DNA of 64,000 bases from Trichosphaerium sp. ATCC 40318 (taxonomy: Eukaryota > Discosea > Flabellinia > Trichosidae), in the NCBI GenBank assembly GCA_038496445.1, contig JALMLS010000440.1, positions 62,001 to 126,000 on the forward strand, written 5' to 3'. Made by a program: the position numbers and the translations under genes. The notes beneath the pieces were generated by a model, which worked only from the letters and a program-made list of their open reading frames with translations, did no database searches and was not told where the DNA came from. Shown in pieces: positions 32,623 to 43,929 of the stretch; within the stretch, counting starts at the first letter, position 1; every line of letters starts with the position of its first letter.

Positions 32623-33483
32623 TGTGTTGTACTTCACCAAACTAATTTTTGGAATTCGCTGAAAAAGTGGCTTTGTTTTGACTTTTTGCCTTCTATTATC
32701 ACCAGCATCTCACCCTTTGTAATATGTATGTCCGCAGTTTATTTTCTTGTAATTGAGATTAAAGAAATGGTTTTAGGACAGTTATAAGGATGTAATTTGT
32801 GCCGTTTTGTATCATAGAAGCGAGAAGAATATATTGGAATAAACCAAGAAAATTGTTTTCAAATACGAATTTTGCACCGTTTGGAACATAGCTAGTACTA
32901 TCATTTTTTTTACACTGAAACATTATTCAATATTGGATGCCCCAGAGGTGGTGTATTGATGTCATTGTTTGCTATGGAGCAAATAGTTGAGCTATGACAA
33001 TATCTAGAATGTCTAAAGGGTAAAAGATGGTCAAACGCAGAAGTGTGAGACCACAGAAAAATGAGGATTTCTGACATAAATAAATCACATTTTCAAACTA
33101 CAATCGTTTGAGTCAAGTTGAAACTATTAATGGACGGTAAACTTCAGAACCTAAACGGCTAACCGGTTTGTAACGAAAACTTAAGGCACCTGGACGTGTA
33201 CTTACATCTTTTCAGTTTCCTTCAATGAACTTATAAAGCCTGTTTGTTAAAACCTAACCCTCTACCACTGAAAGAAGTATCCCAATACGCTTGATTGAAC
33301 TCAAGTTAAGGCAATGCTATACCTTGCTTAGACGCAATCACGTGTGAGATTTAGCCCTTGGGTTAGTGAACAGGCATCAAAAGCTGTTGCGTTTTGATAA
33401 CAAGTTAAACGTAGCTACAACCAATGTTTCTAAAGCCATTTCGACTTATTTCCACTTTAGAAATCTACGCCTTCTAAGACAAT
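32623..33483. other. spacer without recognisable gene
   Basis: About 860 bases between divergent genes. No coherent exon was found. CACGTG at 33349 lies about 130 bases before the next ATG. Confidence 0.5.
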
Positions 33484-36322
33484 ATGCGAGAGTTTGTGAA
33501 GCGTAAAGAGCGTAAGATCTTGTCTTTTAGGCCTCCAATACATAATTATTTTATTAATTCGCTTACAATAGATAAGCCAACGCGTTATTGTGGCGGTACA
33601 TTATCTAGGAATCAACTTATTGTCGTTTGTGGGTTTGTTTCAATAGCATTGATACGTATCTTCTTTTTCGTTTCTCAAAATCACGTGACTGTAATAAGCC
33701 TCGATACAGACTCAGTACGCTATTTATATATGAGCACAAAAAACAATCGTTTGCTTTGGCTAAAGCAAAATAGGAAGAAGTTCCTGAAAACAATAACCTT
33801 GCACACGTGGATGAAGTTCCTGATGTTCATCCTACATTGTCACCAACGAATACACCTTATGAATCGCCTACCAATTATCCAGTACCTCCACCAACTGCAT
33901 CACCAACTAATGCACCTGTTCCCTCACCTACAGCACCACCAACACAGACAGCGTCGCCAACAAACTATCCAGTACCTCCACCAACACTAGCACCTACAAA
34001 TGCGCCTGTACCTGCTCCCAAAGCACCAACAAACGCACCGACATCAACACCTACACAGTCACCAACAAACGTACCAACCTCAACACCTACGGTGTCACCA
34101 ACAAACATACCAACACATTCACCAACAAATGCAGCTACATCAACTCCTACGGTGTCACCAACAAACTCACCAATCAATGCACCAGTACCACCTACTGAAT
34201 CGCTGACAAATTACATAGCAGAAAAACAAACACCAACTAAAGCTCCTATTCCTGCTTATCCTGACACGCCTACAAATGCATCAATACCTCCGCCTACTGA
34301 ATCTCCTAGTTCGCCTGTACCTCCGCCAACTGTGTCACCAACAAACACGCCTGTTCCTGAATCTACAGCAGCAACAACGTCACCAACGCAGACAGCATCA
34401 CTAACTAACAATCCTGTACTTCCAACAAGCCAAAAAATATATCCATCAAGGACATACAAATCTCATACTATAGAAACGACAATAGGACCAGTGCGTTGCA
34501 AGAACTTGAAGTATTATTCTTACCGTTGTTTGTTCATAGAGTATTATCCCACATGTTGTAGGAAGATATTGCAGAGAGGATATGGAAGAAATTGGAGTGT
34601 CTCATCCAGAATCTATATATAATGCACAGTGGGATTACTTACACCCACGTTGTGTTAATGTTAAGGAATCTACTGAGTTCTTTTATAGGGTATATTCGTA
34701 AGTACTTTTTTTATGTTTTTTTCTTGTTTTCTATTTCTGTTGAACTTTCTTCAAATTAGGCTGTTACCACGGGCACAAAATAGAGACTGTAATGACCATC
34801 GGAATAGAGTCATGTTATTCTCCCCACCTACAAGGTAAGATCTCTAAATAAGACAAAACCAAACAAGATTGGGTGGCTTCCACAATTGTTTTTTAAATCG
34901 AAATGCAGTATTATTGTTTATCAGTTTCTAGAACCTGTGGTCTTGGATGCGAGATGTATTTCACAACAAACGCTTTCCATATAGCATTGAAATTAAATTA
35001 TACATTTGTTTTATTACCTTTTGCAACTACTTGGGATGTATGTAACTTCAAGACCTTACCTAAAAAATCCAAAAAAACTAAGAATTTACATTAGCACTGG
35101 AATGAGACGTTTTGTAAAAGACGAGAATTTGATTGTTACTTTGCACCAGTATTCAACAAGAAGTTATGTAACATTTCTGTTTTGTGGGATACAAAAAAAG
35201 TACGCTTTAAAACGCGAAACACACCACGTGGCCTCAATTATAGAAAACAGTAATTCCACAAAAAATGGTCTAAATTGAATTCATTTCTTAGATGGCCTCA
35301 CAACAGCCAAACGTATACCGTAGCATATCAAAAGAGCATAAATATAATTCAAAACAAATATTGAATTACCTTAGTGATAAAAAACACATAGTTATTGATG
35401 AACGTTATGTAAATGTACGTATGTATTTATTTTTATTTTTGTGTCACAAATCATGTTAATGTTATTCAGCGGGACATTGGTACTGCAGGACTGTTCAAAA
35501 CAGCTAGTGGACATGCAAGGTATTTAAAATATTGCTGACATAAATAAAGCAATAAAATAACAAAAAACTTTGTAGGTTAAAGGCAGCTATGCTTAAGTAC
35601 TTGCTAAGACCTGGACCTGAATTGAGAGATTTTATTTTACAAGAAAAAAAAAGATTGAAGTTTGATGAGTTTTCAAAAGAACCTATCATAGCTATTCATG
35701 TTCGCCGTGGCGATTCATTAATGGAAGCAGGAAGAAGATTTCTCAATATTAGTGGTACGAAAAATTGCTGTAAGTGCTACAGTGTAAAAAAAGCAAAAAA
35801 GATTACATGCCATATGCAGAAAAGTTACGTGACATTTACCAAGCGAAGACAATTTACTTGCTTACAGTATGTCATAAACTTATTTTGATTCGATTCTACA
35901 TATTGATACTTGTTGATAGGCATCAAGAGTTATAGTAAACCAAACATTGGACTTCCCAGAATGGAACTGGTTGCACGCTGATCCAAAATATTTATGGAAT
36001 GGTATAAAGTTATTTTTAGTTATTTTTATCTCAGTAGAGTTTATCAACTGACTGTATACCCTGAATTTAGATGGTCATAAAACTGGTGCTGGTGACTCAA
36101 AGGAATCTAGTTTAGCGACATTCGCAGCACTTTTAATTGCAGGTGAATGTAATATGTTTGTAGGCACACATCACTCAAACTTTGGCCGAATGGTTAGATT
36201 ACTACAAGTCCGTATTTGGTTTACACAAACCCTTTAACTTACTACCCTAGATGGGCAACAATCGTGGATTAGCATCACCTTACAGGCTGATTTCAGGAAA
36301 TTCGAATGAAGCACGTGCCTAA
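33484..36322 (+). CDS. alpha-1,6-fucosyltransferase-like (GT23/FUT8 type) enzyme with a Thr/Pro-rich stalk
   Basis: Exon 1 encodes a type II membrane start: a basic tail, then NQLIVVCGFVSIALIRIFFF. It splices near 33690 to EEVPENNN and a stem of about 210 residues made of SPTNAPVP/PTSTPTVSP units (33840-34430), very likely heavily O-glycosylated. The catalytic part follows over about ten exons: RTCGLGCEMYFTTNAFHIAL, HWNETFCKRREFDCYF, IAIHVRRGDS (the GDP-fucose-binding HxRRGD motif), DYMPYAEKLRDIYQ, GDSKES and FVGTHHSNFGRMVRLLQ, and finally a stop at 36320-36322. One splice near 35755-35790 did not resolve. Expected site is the Golgi, transferring fucose to glycans. A mucin-like stem of this length is unusual for the family. 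Confidence 0.75.
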
Positions 36323-36780
36323 AAAAGAATATTTCACATAAAAATTGCAGACGCCAAAAAAAAATACAGTACAAGTACAAAGTAGAACAGTTCATTTACA
36401 AGCAAATAATAATGGGTGAGCGTCTTTTGTGTTGAAGAGCACGTGACAAATCTGAGATAGACACCAAAAAGGCAGTCATTGTAATTCTTCCCTCCTGTAT
36501 AATTTTCATTAAATTCCTTCCTCCTTGTTATAAATTTATCAAAACAGAATTCTCCTTACCTCGTTACGGTACCTGTAACAACTCGTCTTATAACCTTAGA
36601 TAAGGAATACGACAATTATTACCCACACATGCTATCTAGTTCAAAGCATTGTAAAATAGACAGTACCTAGTACAAATTTATTGCGACTCCCTACTATCTT
36701 TGTGAGTGAAAAGGGATAACTCAGCAAGATCTTATAAATCTTGTATTGATATGTTGCAGAAGTTACACTAGTTTGAGTTG
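36323..36780. other. spacer; part of a segmental duplication
   Basis: No gene. From about 36715 the sequence matches, inverted, the region ending near 14665. CACGTG is at 36440. Confidence 0.5.
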
Positions 36781-36996
36781 TAGAGGTGGTCGTGGTCCTA
36801 TCCTGGCTAAGATGGCTATAAAAGTCCGTAGCTGGTTAACGGGCGGCTAAGAAACTCAGCAACAAAATCGGCTATCGGCTAGCTGTTTAAAAATGTTATG
36901 TTTGATACATAGGTCCAAAGCAGCAAAAATACAAATCCCTTATTTTCCTTAGTCGCAAAAACTTAACCTGCTTTATCCGTTTAGCGACCACCTCTA
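36781..36996. mobile_element. 216-bp MITE with 12-bp terminal inverted repeats (hAT-like)
   Basis: The ends TAGAGGTGGTCG (36781-36792) and CGACCACCTCTA (36985-36996) are perfect inverted repeats. The flanks TTGAGTTG and AGTAGTTG agree in five of eight positions, compatible with a worn 8-bp target duplication. The termini and the inner GGCTAA/GTTAAC motifs resemble the coding hAT element at 6.2-7.0 kb, which could have supplied the transposase. Confidence 0.8.
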
Positions 36997-37156
36997 AGTA
37001 GTTGACACTAACAAGTTGAGGTTCATCGTCTGTTGTAATAAATTTGTTTTGAAGGCTCTTAACACGTGCCTCGAGATTTTATGCGTACAGTATCATTGAA
37101 GTTAAATTTGTTTATTTATTATTTTCAAAATAAACTACACTTGGTCATCGTTATTG

Positions 37157-37984
37157 TTATTTTGTCTTGTAATCTCCTACTCGTTTATTGTTGACATAAT
37201 TACTGTGATCTATCAATTTGCCATTTTCGTCCCATTCCTTATATTCTCCTTCTTTGTAACCATCAATGTATGTACACTGCGACCTCAATTGGCCATTGGC
37301 ATGGTATTCCTTGCATACTCCATCTTCATCATTGATGTAAATAAACTCCTCCAGAAATTGGCCATTCCATTCCTTGTGTCTTTTTAGTACACCATTGATG
37401 TAATCGTACTGCACTTTTAATTGGCCGTTGAAATTATATTCCTTTTCTTCTCCATTTTTTTCACCATTGATGTAAATACAGCACTTCTGCAAAAGGCCAT
37501 TGCCATACCACGTTTTTAATTCTCCTTCTACTTTACCATTGATATAATTGCACTTAGTAACGTAGTGATAGTAAGTCCAATAGGTGTGTGCTCCTTCTCT
37601 CTTACCATTGACATAATTACTGTGCTCTTTCAATTGGCCATTTTCATACCATGTCTTATATTCTCCTTCGCGTTTACCATCAATGTATTTACACTGCTTC
37701 TTTAATTGCCCGTTGCTATGCCAGCACTTGCACTCTCCTTCTTTCTTAGCATTGAGGTAGGTAAATTTCTGTTTCAATTGGCCATTTATATACCATGTCC
37801 TATATTCTCCTTCGAGTTCACCAGCAATGTAAGTACAGTACTTGTTCAATTTTCCATTGTAATGCCATTGGCACCATCTTCCATGCTTGTTCATCTTGCT
37901 ATCAAACCTTGTGGTCAATGCTGTGTGTTTGGAAATAAGCGGCCACTTTAAATACACAAATAAGTCCAAATCGATAATATCCAA
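37157..37984 (-). CDS. F-box-like/MORN_2 repeat protein
   Basis: From M at 37984 (MDIIDLDLFVYLKW, then SKHTALTTRFDSKMNKHGRW) through about ten MORN_2 units to TAA at 37157. Upstream of this ATG the frame continues as LLNLPVEIQL, clearly homologous to the leader of the family, but hits TAA with no start and no acceptor that I can see. Either a first exon was missed or the N-terminus has been lost and the internal ATG is used. The repeats are intact. Its 3' end and the adjoining MITE were copied to 14.1-14.7 kb. Confidence 0.7.
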   Translation of the reverse strand: MDIIDLDLFVYLKWPLISKHTALTTRFDSKMNKHGRWCQWHYNGKLNKYCTYIAGELEGEYRTWYINGQLKQKFTYLNAKKEGECKCWHSNGQLKKQCKYIDGKREGEYKTWYENGQLKEHSNYVNGKREGAHTYWTYYHYVTKCNYINGKVEGELKTWYGNGLLQKCCIYINGEKNGEEKEYNFNGQLKVQYDYINGVLKRHKEWNGQFLEEFIYINDEDGVCKEYHANGQLRSQCTYIDGYKEGEYKEWDENGKLIDHSNYVNNKRVGDYKTK

Positions 37985-38549
37985 CTGAATCTCAACGGGG
38001 AGGTTTAATAGTGTTTATTTAATTGTAATTGAAGCGTTGAAGGGCACACGAAAGATGAGAATACGTGTAAGAGAGACGTGGCCTTAGTTGTAGGATAATA
38101 GCGTAATTTATTAAAAGGTCATTACATAATTCAGAGAATACATTTTAATGTTCATAATCGAGATATCATTAATCTCATGATTAAATGTAATCAGAGAATA
38201 GTAACGTATGCTGTTTCACGTTACAGTAATAAGCAAAACGAACCTTAACAACGCCTTAATGTGATTTACAACAAGTAGAAAACAAACTGACCAGTCATAA
38301 AATGCAGGTTACGTCCGATGGACAGATTGGGTTACGCAGCTGCCTGATGTATATAGTAACGTTATAGTAGGTTTTTTGGCTCAATGTAGTAGTGTCTGTA
38401 AATTATTTGTCATATTGCACAGGGAGAAAAACTGTTTTGTATGTTTTGTTTTGTTAAAAGATGTAAGTTGGGATTTTTTTTAAGATACGCGTTCACCTTT
38501 AGCACAAGCTTTCTTGGTAACAACTTTCTTGGTTGCAACTTCGTCTAAC
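37985..38549. other. spacer without recognisable gene
   Basis: No clear gene. A lysine-rich frame (DEVATKKVVTKKACAKGE, minus strand, 38480-38556) may be a terminal exon of the next gene, but I could not make the splice phase fit. Confidence 0.4.
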
Positions 38550-39037
38550 TCAACTACCTACATAAATATTAGCCACCTGTGCTTCATAATCATCCATGTT
38601 CATGAGGTCACATATGAAATCTGCAAGGACAACTACCCTCAATATACAACTTTCACCTAGCTCGAAATAATTGTACCTGTCGCTAGATTGCTCATAAACG
38701 TGATTATCAAGCTTAACCAACGTGTTATAGAGGTCCTCAATCTTGTACAATACTATTGAACCAATAGTAAGCATGTTGCCTAAGCATGAAACAAGGAATC
38801 CTTGGCTTTCAACCAGAAGCAAGAGTGATAAAAAGCGAGCATGCTCTATATAATACTCTCTGTTGTACGTAGCGATTGAATACTCATTGCCTACGCAAAA
38901 TATTAATAGAAAACAACGTACAAGTATTTGTATCTGTCACTAGATTGTGTTTCATAAAGGTGATTATCAAGCTCATCCAACGCTTTATGGAGGTCGTCAA
39001 AGGATTCCAATATGAGCGCAAGCTTTCTTGCTAACAT
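38550..39037 (-). CDS. unidentified small protein with an internal repeat
   Basis: ATG at 39037 (MLARKLALILESFDDLHKAL), one intron near 38890-38940, then a second exon to the stop at 38550. The phrase FDDLHKALDELDNHLYETQS is repeated further on as IEDLYNTLVKLDNHVYEQSS, so the protein consists of two related helical units. The ATG lies only about 25 bases from the edge of an 80-bp tandem array. Function unknown. Confidence 0.5.
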
Positions 39038-39062
39038 CTCCACTTCGCTACCATTACTTCAC

Positions 39063-39450
39063 AAGTGATGGAACAAATCAAAAGAAATATGCTCGTGACA
39101 CTGCCAGAAGATGTGTCACCTTCCATAAACCGTTTAATCTACAAGTGATGGAACAAATCAAGAGAAGTATGCTCGTGACACTGCCAGAAGATGTGTCACT
39201 TTCCATAATCTGTTTAAAACTTACCATCATAAACCGTTTAATCTACAAGTGATGGAACAAATCAAGAGAAATATGCTCGCGACACTGCCAGAAGATGTGT
39301 CACTTTCCACAAACCGTTTAATCTACAAGTGATGGAACAAATCAAAAGAAATATGCTCGTGACACTGCCAGAAGATGTGTCACTTTCCATAAACCGTTTA
39401 ATCTACAAGTGATGGAACAAATCAAAAGAAATATGGTCGACACTTTATGA
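39063..39450 (+). repeat. five-copy tandem array of an 80-bp unit carrying an F-box-like gene start
   Basis: Copies begin at 39063, 39143, 39247, 39327 and 39407, a spacing of 80, 104, 80 and 80 bases. The second unit carries a 24-base insertion. Each unit encodes the same short frame (MEQIKRNMLVTLPEDVSLSI then NRLIYK and a stop), whose TLPEDV resembles the start of an F-box. As 80 is not a multiple of three, the array cannot be one protein. After the last copy a worn continuation (IVAHLSLVCKGLKAAAS) completes an F-box-like segment, so the array is a multiplied 5' end of a broken F-box gene. Confidence 0.8.
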
Positions 39451-40042
39451 AAGTGCTGACTAAGATTGTTGCGCATCTTTCCTTGGTGTGCAAGGGCTTA
39501 AAAGCAGCAGCAAGCTGAAGATAAATAGCGTGACAAATAGCTGCAAGGATAGTACTGGAACTATACCAGCATATCAAGGATATCAAAGCTCCAAACAGAA
39601 AGGTACAACAGATGTGCGCTAGAACGAAACTTAATAAATGAAGAAAACAAGAAAGCCACGCACTGTTCTCCTGTAACGATATTGGCAGCATCCACCAATG
39701 GTTCATGGGCTCGTAGACGGACGGCGTCAGATTGGTTGTTCAATAGAACCACAAACAATCCCAGCCACCATAAATCTCTAGTAAGCATCAGATTGATTCG
39801 AAAGCTGGAATAAAAGGCGCGTAAACGTAAAGACTACTACCTGTGACTAAAAGAGAGCTTACTCTTATATTAGGCCAAGGTGAAGCGGAAGGAACAGTCT
39901 GATTCACAGTAATGGCGTGTACTCGCGAGTTTACGAATAAATAACAAGCTAACACTTCCAGCGAACCAGTAATAGTACACGTACATAGAGACAGTGCAGT
40001 GCTAATCCATTGAAGGGTCAGTAGGCAGTTCGGATCAGTCAT
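39451..40042 (-). CDS. possible multi-pass membrane protein, structure unresolved
   Basis: An ATG at 40042 opens a frame with a hydrophobic segment (WISTALSLCTCTITGSLEVL) and a good donor (AGA|GTAAGC) near 39862. Downstream are two more hydrophobic blocks on the same strand (DLWWLGLFVVLLNNQ, and FGALISLICWYSSSTILAAI). The phases of the exons did not close in any combination I tried, so this may be a real gene with a missed splice or a relic. Family unknown. Confidence 0.3.
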
Positions 40043-40756
40043 AGTTCGAGGAGGAGGTGCATAGATGAGTGTTGTGCCATTTTTGAGTGCTAAGCTACTT
40101 AACGTGTTATTTCACGTGAAGCGTGATTTTTAAAATGAAGAAACAAAGCAGAATGTCTCGGAGTTTATATCCGTTCTTGTTTTCAAATAAAAACAGAATT
40201 CCTTTACTTTCATTGGTACTCTACAAAACATCAAGAGATAGTTTTTAGATACATACAAATTGTTGGCTCACCTAAAAGTTTTCACGTGCAATTACATTAA
40301 AATCTTCAATTTAAAAGTGCTACGCGTCTGAATGTGGCATTATCATTTTCGGGGCAGCATGTACAGGTGATGAAATTGGAGTCGTAAACCACTTACACTG
40401 CCACAAATACAGCTAATGAGTTACACGTGAGTTTTTCAAATATTGTATATTGACGTCTATGTAGATATTACATGTTACATTGAACATGAATAAAACGAAT
40501 AGTCTCAATCTATTCAAAGGAAGATAAAGAAGAGCCTATCAAAATTCGCAGCAGTTCATACAAGTTGAGAATGAAGAACCACAGTTGCAAAGTTACTTAT
40601 AAATGCTGGTCTGTATGAACCTGTTTAAACATAAAATAAATAACACGTGATATTTAATTTACAAGAAAACTACGAAGAGAAAGTGTCAAGAAATATCCTT
40701 TTGTAATTGCAGAATTCTTTATTTTTGAATTTCTGTGGCATTCTTTTTTTGTTTTC
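40043..40756. promoter_or_regulatory. spacer with four CACGTG sites
   Basis: No exon was found. CACGTG occurs at 40113, 40283, 40424 and 40644, the densest non-genic cluster in the window. Confidence 0.45.
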
Positions 40757-42018
40757 TTATACTACAACAGTAGCAATAGCATCCAAAACAAGCTTGCACA
40801 TCTTTTCAGTACCCTTCTTGACGATATCACGGTGAGGATCGTACTTTCCACTTTCCATTCTACAAAACATTTAAAAAACAAAAGAAACAAGCAATAATAA
40901 CATTAACACAACGTGTAAAGACGTTTTGTCATTTCGCCCAAAAAATTAAAGCATGTAGTGGAAGAAAAAAAAATAAAACGAAAACTCGTTAAAGAGGCGA
41001 CGTTTGAACTTTATGACGTCTTGCTGTCATTAAATGTCTATTTACGCAAAGAAAAAATAGTTTACCTTTCAAAAATGTAGTTATCAGTGTTCAATATGGC
41101 ACCAGCACGGACACCTCTGATAGTTGCAATAACGTAAAGTACAGCTACTTCCATTTCAACAGCCAAAACCTTGGCTTCTTGCCAAAGCTTGTTTTGGTTG
41201 CCAAGAGGACCATCATAGAATGGACCTATACGATGTTATTTAGAAAAACGCGTTCAGGCAGTTGTAGGCCTTGTTTCAACCAAAAAAAAAAAATAAAACA
41301 TTAAAAGGTCTTTTAAGACTGTACCTTCTGTGGCGCAAAGACCTACATCAAAGACTAGATCCTTATCAGACTCCTTAGCCTTTGTAAGGGTATCCTTTAG
41401 AGCCTTGGTAATCTCAAAATCAGCAACAGCTGGGAATGACTTTGGCACCAATCTATCGGTAACACCGTCACTGCGTACAGCACCCTACAAGCGTAAGACA
41501 TAGAAACTTCACGTCAACAATGACGTACGGTAGCGATAATCAAAGCAGCTTCGCGCAAATGAGGTTGGAATGAACCGCAAGTACCAGCACGGATGATAAC
41601 CTTAGCACCGCATTGGATGAGCTCTTCGAAGCACATAGAAGCACCACCGCCACCAATACCATGGGAGGCAACAGTAACTAAGGAAATTGAGCGATTCAGT
41701 GTCTAAAACAAATAGAGTGTATGAAAAACTACGTTCCACGCATCACAGGTGAGCGTGAAGCAGTTCGCAGTGTTTGAGTGTTTTGATGTTTGTAATTACG
41801 CTACATACCTGGAACACCGTTGTATGTTCCTGTGTAAGTGGAATACTCACGGTTTTGAGCGACAAGCTTCATATCCTAAGAATTAGCGTTTAGTATCGCG
41901 TTTTGTGATATATTGTTACCTTCATATGACTTGCTACAATCTTAGCTCTGGCTGGGTCGCCAACTACGACAACGCGTTCAGCGATCATACCTTTCTCAAT
42001 TTTCATAGCTCCACTCAT
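40757..42018 (-). CDS. nucleoside phosphorylase (uridine/purine, hexameric NP-I family)
   Basis: It starts MSGAMKIEKGMIAERVVVVG (ATG 42018) and ends ...DAIATVVV, TAA at 40757. Motifs of the NP-I family are in order: VVGDPARAK (phosphate site), SHGIGGGGASM, IIRAGTCGSFQP, VEMEVAVLYVIATI (ribose and phosphate binding with the conserved M-E) and AGAILNTDNYIFE. The length, about 290 residues over six exons, fits the family. It catalyses phosphorolysis of nucleosides to base plus ribose-1-phosphate in salvage. Substrate preference (uridine, or purine/deoxynucleoside) cannot be fixed from motifs alone. Confidence 0.88.
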
Positions 42019-42269
42019 TATTGCTGCTTTTAAACTCAAACTAGGACAAAATCTGCTGTTCAAATGACAATTTTCAACCAGAGTATTTTGTGGAGAAAAG
42101 CTTCATTTTTGTGACGGTTCGTTTAGGCCGTAATTTCCACAACACACAAAGTGTAGTTTAGTGTCCAATAGTACGTAATACAGGAGAACGACGCAATTTT
42201 AAAAGCTAGAAATTTCGTGAACCAAGCGAAATCGAAGAAAAGTCCAAACATATTCATTATATTTCAATA

Positions 42270-43510
42270 ATGCAAGGTGTTAAAGCTACCCCTTCACAAG
42301 CAACATATTTACGGTTTAATGCCACAGCTGTTTGTATTCCACATCCCGCTAAAGCACAAAGAGGAGGAGAAGACGCATTCTTTATTTCGTCAGATGGAAA
42401 GAGTCTAGGGGTTTTTGATGGCGTAGGGGGTTGGTATGTAATTATTTTTATCCTGCCTCACTGTTTTGGGCGTGGTACATTGTTGTCGTATTCTTACGCT
42501 ATTAGGAACAAGCATGGCGTTGATCCGGGCGTTTTTTCAAAGGCTCTAGCACTTGGTTGCAAAAAGGCAGCGGAAAACGGCGTAAAAAAGCCAACTGATA
42601 TGATGAAACACGCCTATAAGCTAGTAGCCGGCGTGCCTGGCTCTAGTACAGCTATAGTAATTACTCTTCAAGATGGGCGGCTCCGCAGCGCTAATATAGG
42701 TACGCGTACCTTCTGTGGTATTATCCTCGTATTTTCAGCAATTACATAAAAATTTTTACAAAATCTGAACATCAAATTCGTGTACAGTGGTACTTTTCCA
42801 ACTTTGGAGACCTAAACGCCACCGCTCATACCAAAAAAATTAAAAAAGAAAAAATAAGCGCGCTTTTTACGCGCCATTTAAAATCAATCTACGGCGCTAT
42901 TTTGTGTACACATAATACTCTTGACAGGCACAAACGCGTTAAAAGTAAAAACTGTACAAAAAGAAACAAAAAAATGACGAATTTCCTTCAATATCAATCA
43001 CTCCTAAATCTATTTCTTTTATCATACCTACAACTATACTATTAATACATACAGAGTACTTATTTTGATTTATTAGGCGATTCGGGGTTTATGCTTTTAC
43101 GACAAGACATGGAGAAGATTCACGCTTTACGATCTCATGAGCAACAACATGGGTTTAATCACCCTTACCAATTGGCTACAGTAGTACCTTCTGACCTACC
43201 AGACAATGCTGATGAGCTAGACGTTGATGTGAAGCGAGGGGATGTTATAATTTGTTACTCAGACGGATTCTCCGATAATATATACACTAGTGATGCAGTA
43301 GATATTTTAAGACGCCATTTAACGGGGTCTCCTAGTAATCCTGTTGATATTGATGGGTTTTCTAAGGAACTTGCTTTCTCTGCTTTTCAGTTGGCTTCAA
43401 AACCCGATTATGTATCTCCTTTTGTTAAGAATGCACAGGCTCAAGGTTATGATAGAGTATCGGGTGGTAAAATGGATGATATAACTGTTATTGCTGGTTA
43501 TATTTACTGA
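42270..43510 (+). CDS. PP2C-type phosphatase of the PTC7/SpoIIE-like group
   Basis: Three exons (42270-42433, 42506-42699, 43077-43510) close in phase to 263 residues. The PP2C metal-binding motifs are visible: GGEDAFFI, VFDGVGGW, GSSTAIVI, ANIGDSGFMLLR, VIICYSDGFSDN and the final KMDDITVIAG. The conserved Asp residues for Mn/Mg binding are all present, so the enzyme should be active. PTC7 relatives are mostly mitochondrial; here no clear presequence is seen beyond MQGVKATPS. It is divergent from the phosphorylase gene across 250 bases that probably hold both promoters. Confidence 0.88.
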
Positions 43511-43929
43511 GGATTGGGAGGAACTAGAGAAAGACGAAGAACATTTTTTTCTTGGCGTTTTTTTTTTCTTCAGCAAAAAAGGAGGAAAACGAAGACTGAC
43601 GAACTCTTACTTGCCTTCGTGTCAAATGGCTTTTAATTTTAATTTTGACATGATAAAAACAAAGAGGTGATAGAGATTTGGGGGTCGGTTTTAAGAAAAA
43701 AGTTTCTTTGGAGGGGAGGGGATTAATTAATAATAATTTAATTTTGGTTTTGTAATTTTGGGAAAAAAAAAAAAGAATTTAAACTTGTAACATTGACAAA
43801 TTGTATGAAAATAAAAACACACTGAACTTTTATAAATAACATAGTGTAGTACTAATACATGTTACTTGGTGTTCAGAAAATGAAAAAGAAAACGAGCAGT
43901 TGACGTCAAAGTTGATTTTTTGTCGATCA
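43511..43929. other. spacer without recognisable gene
   Basis: AT-rich 3' region with G-rich patches near 43680-43730. Nothing coding was seen. Confidence 0.45.

Noticed and set aside
33840-34430. The opposite strand gives a long VGDTVGVDVG-like frame
   Set aside because: It is only the shadow of the Thr/Pro repeat stalk; codon pattern, splice sites and the downstream enzyme favour the plus strand.
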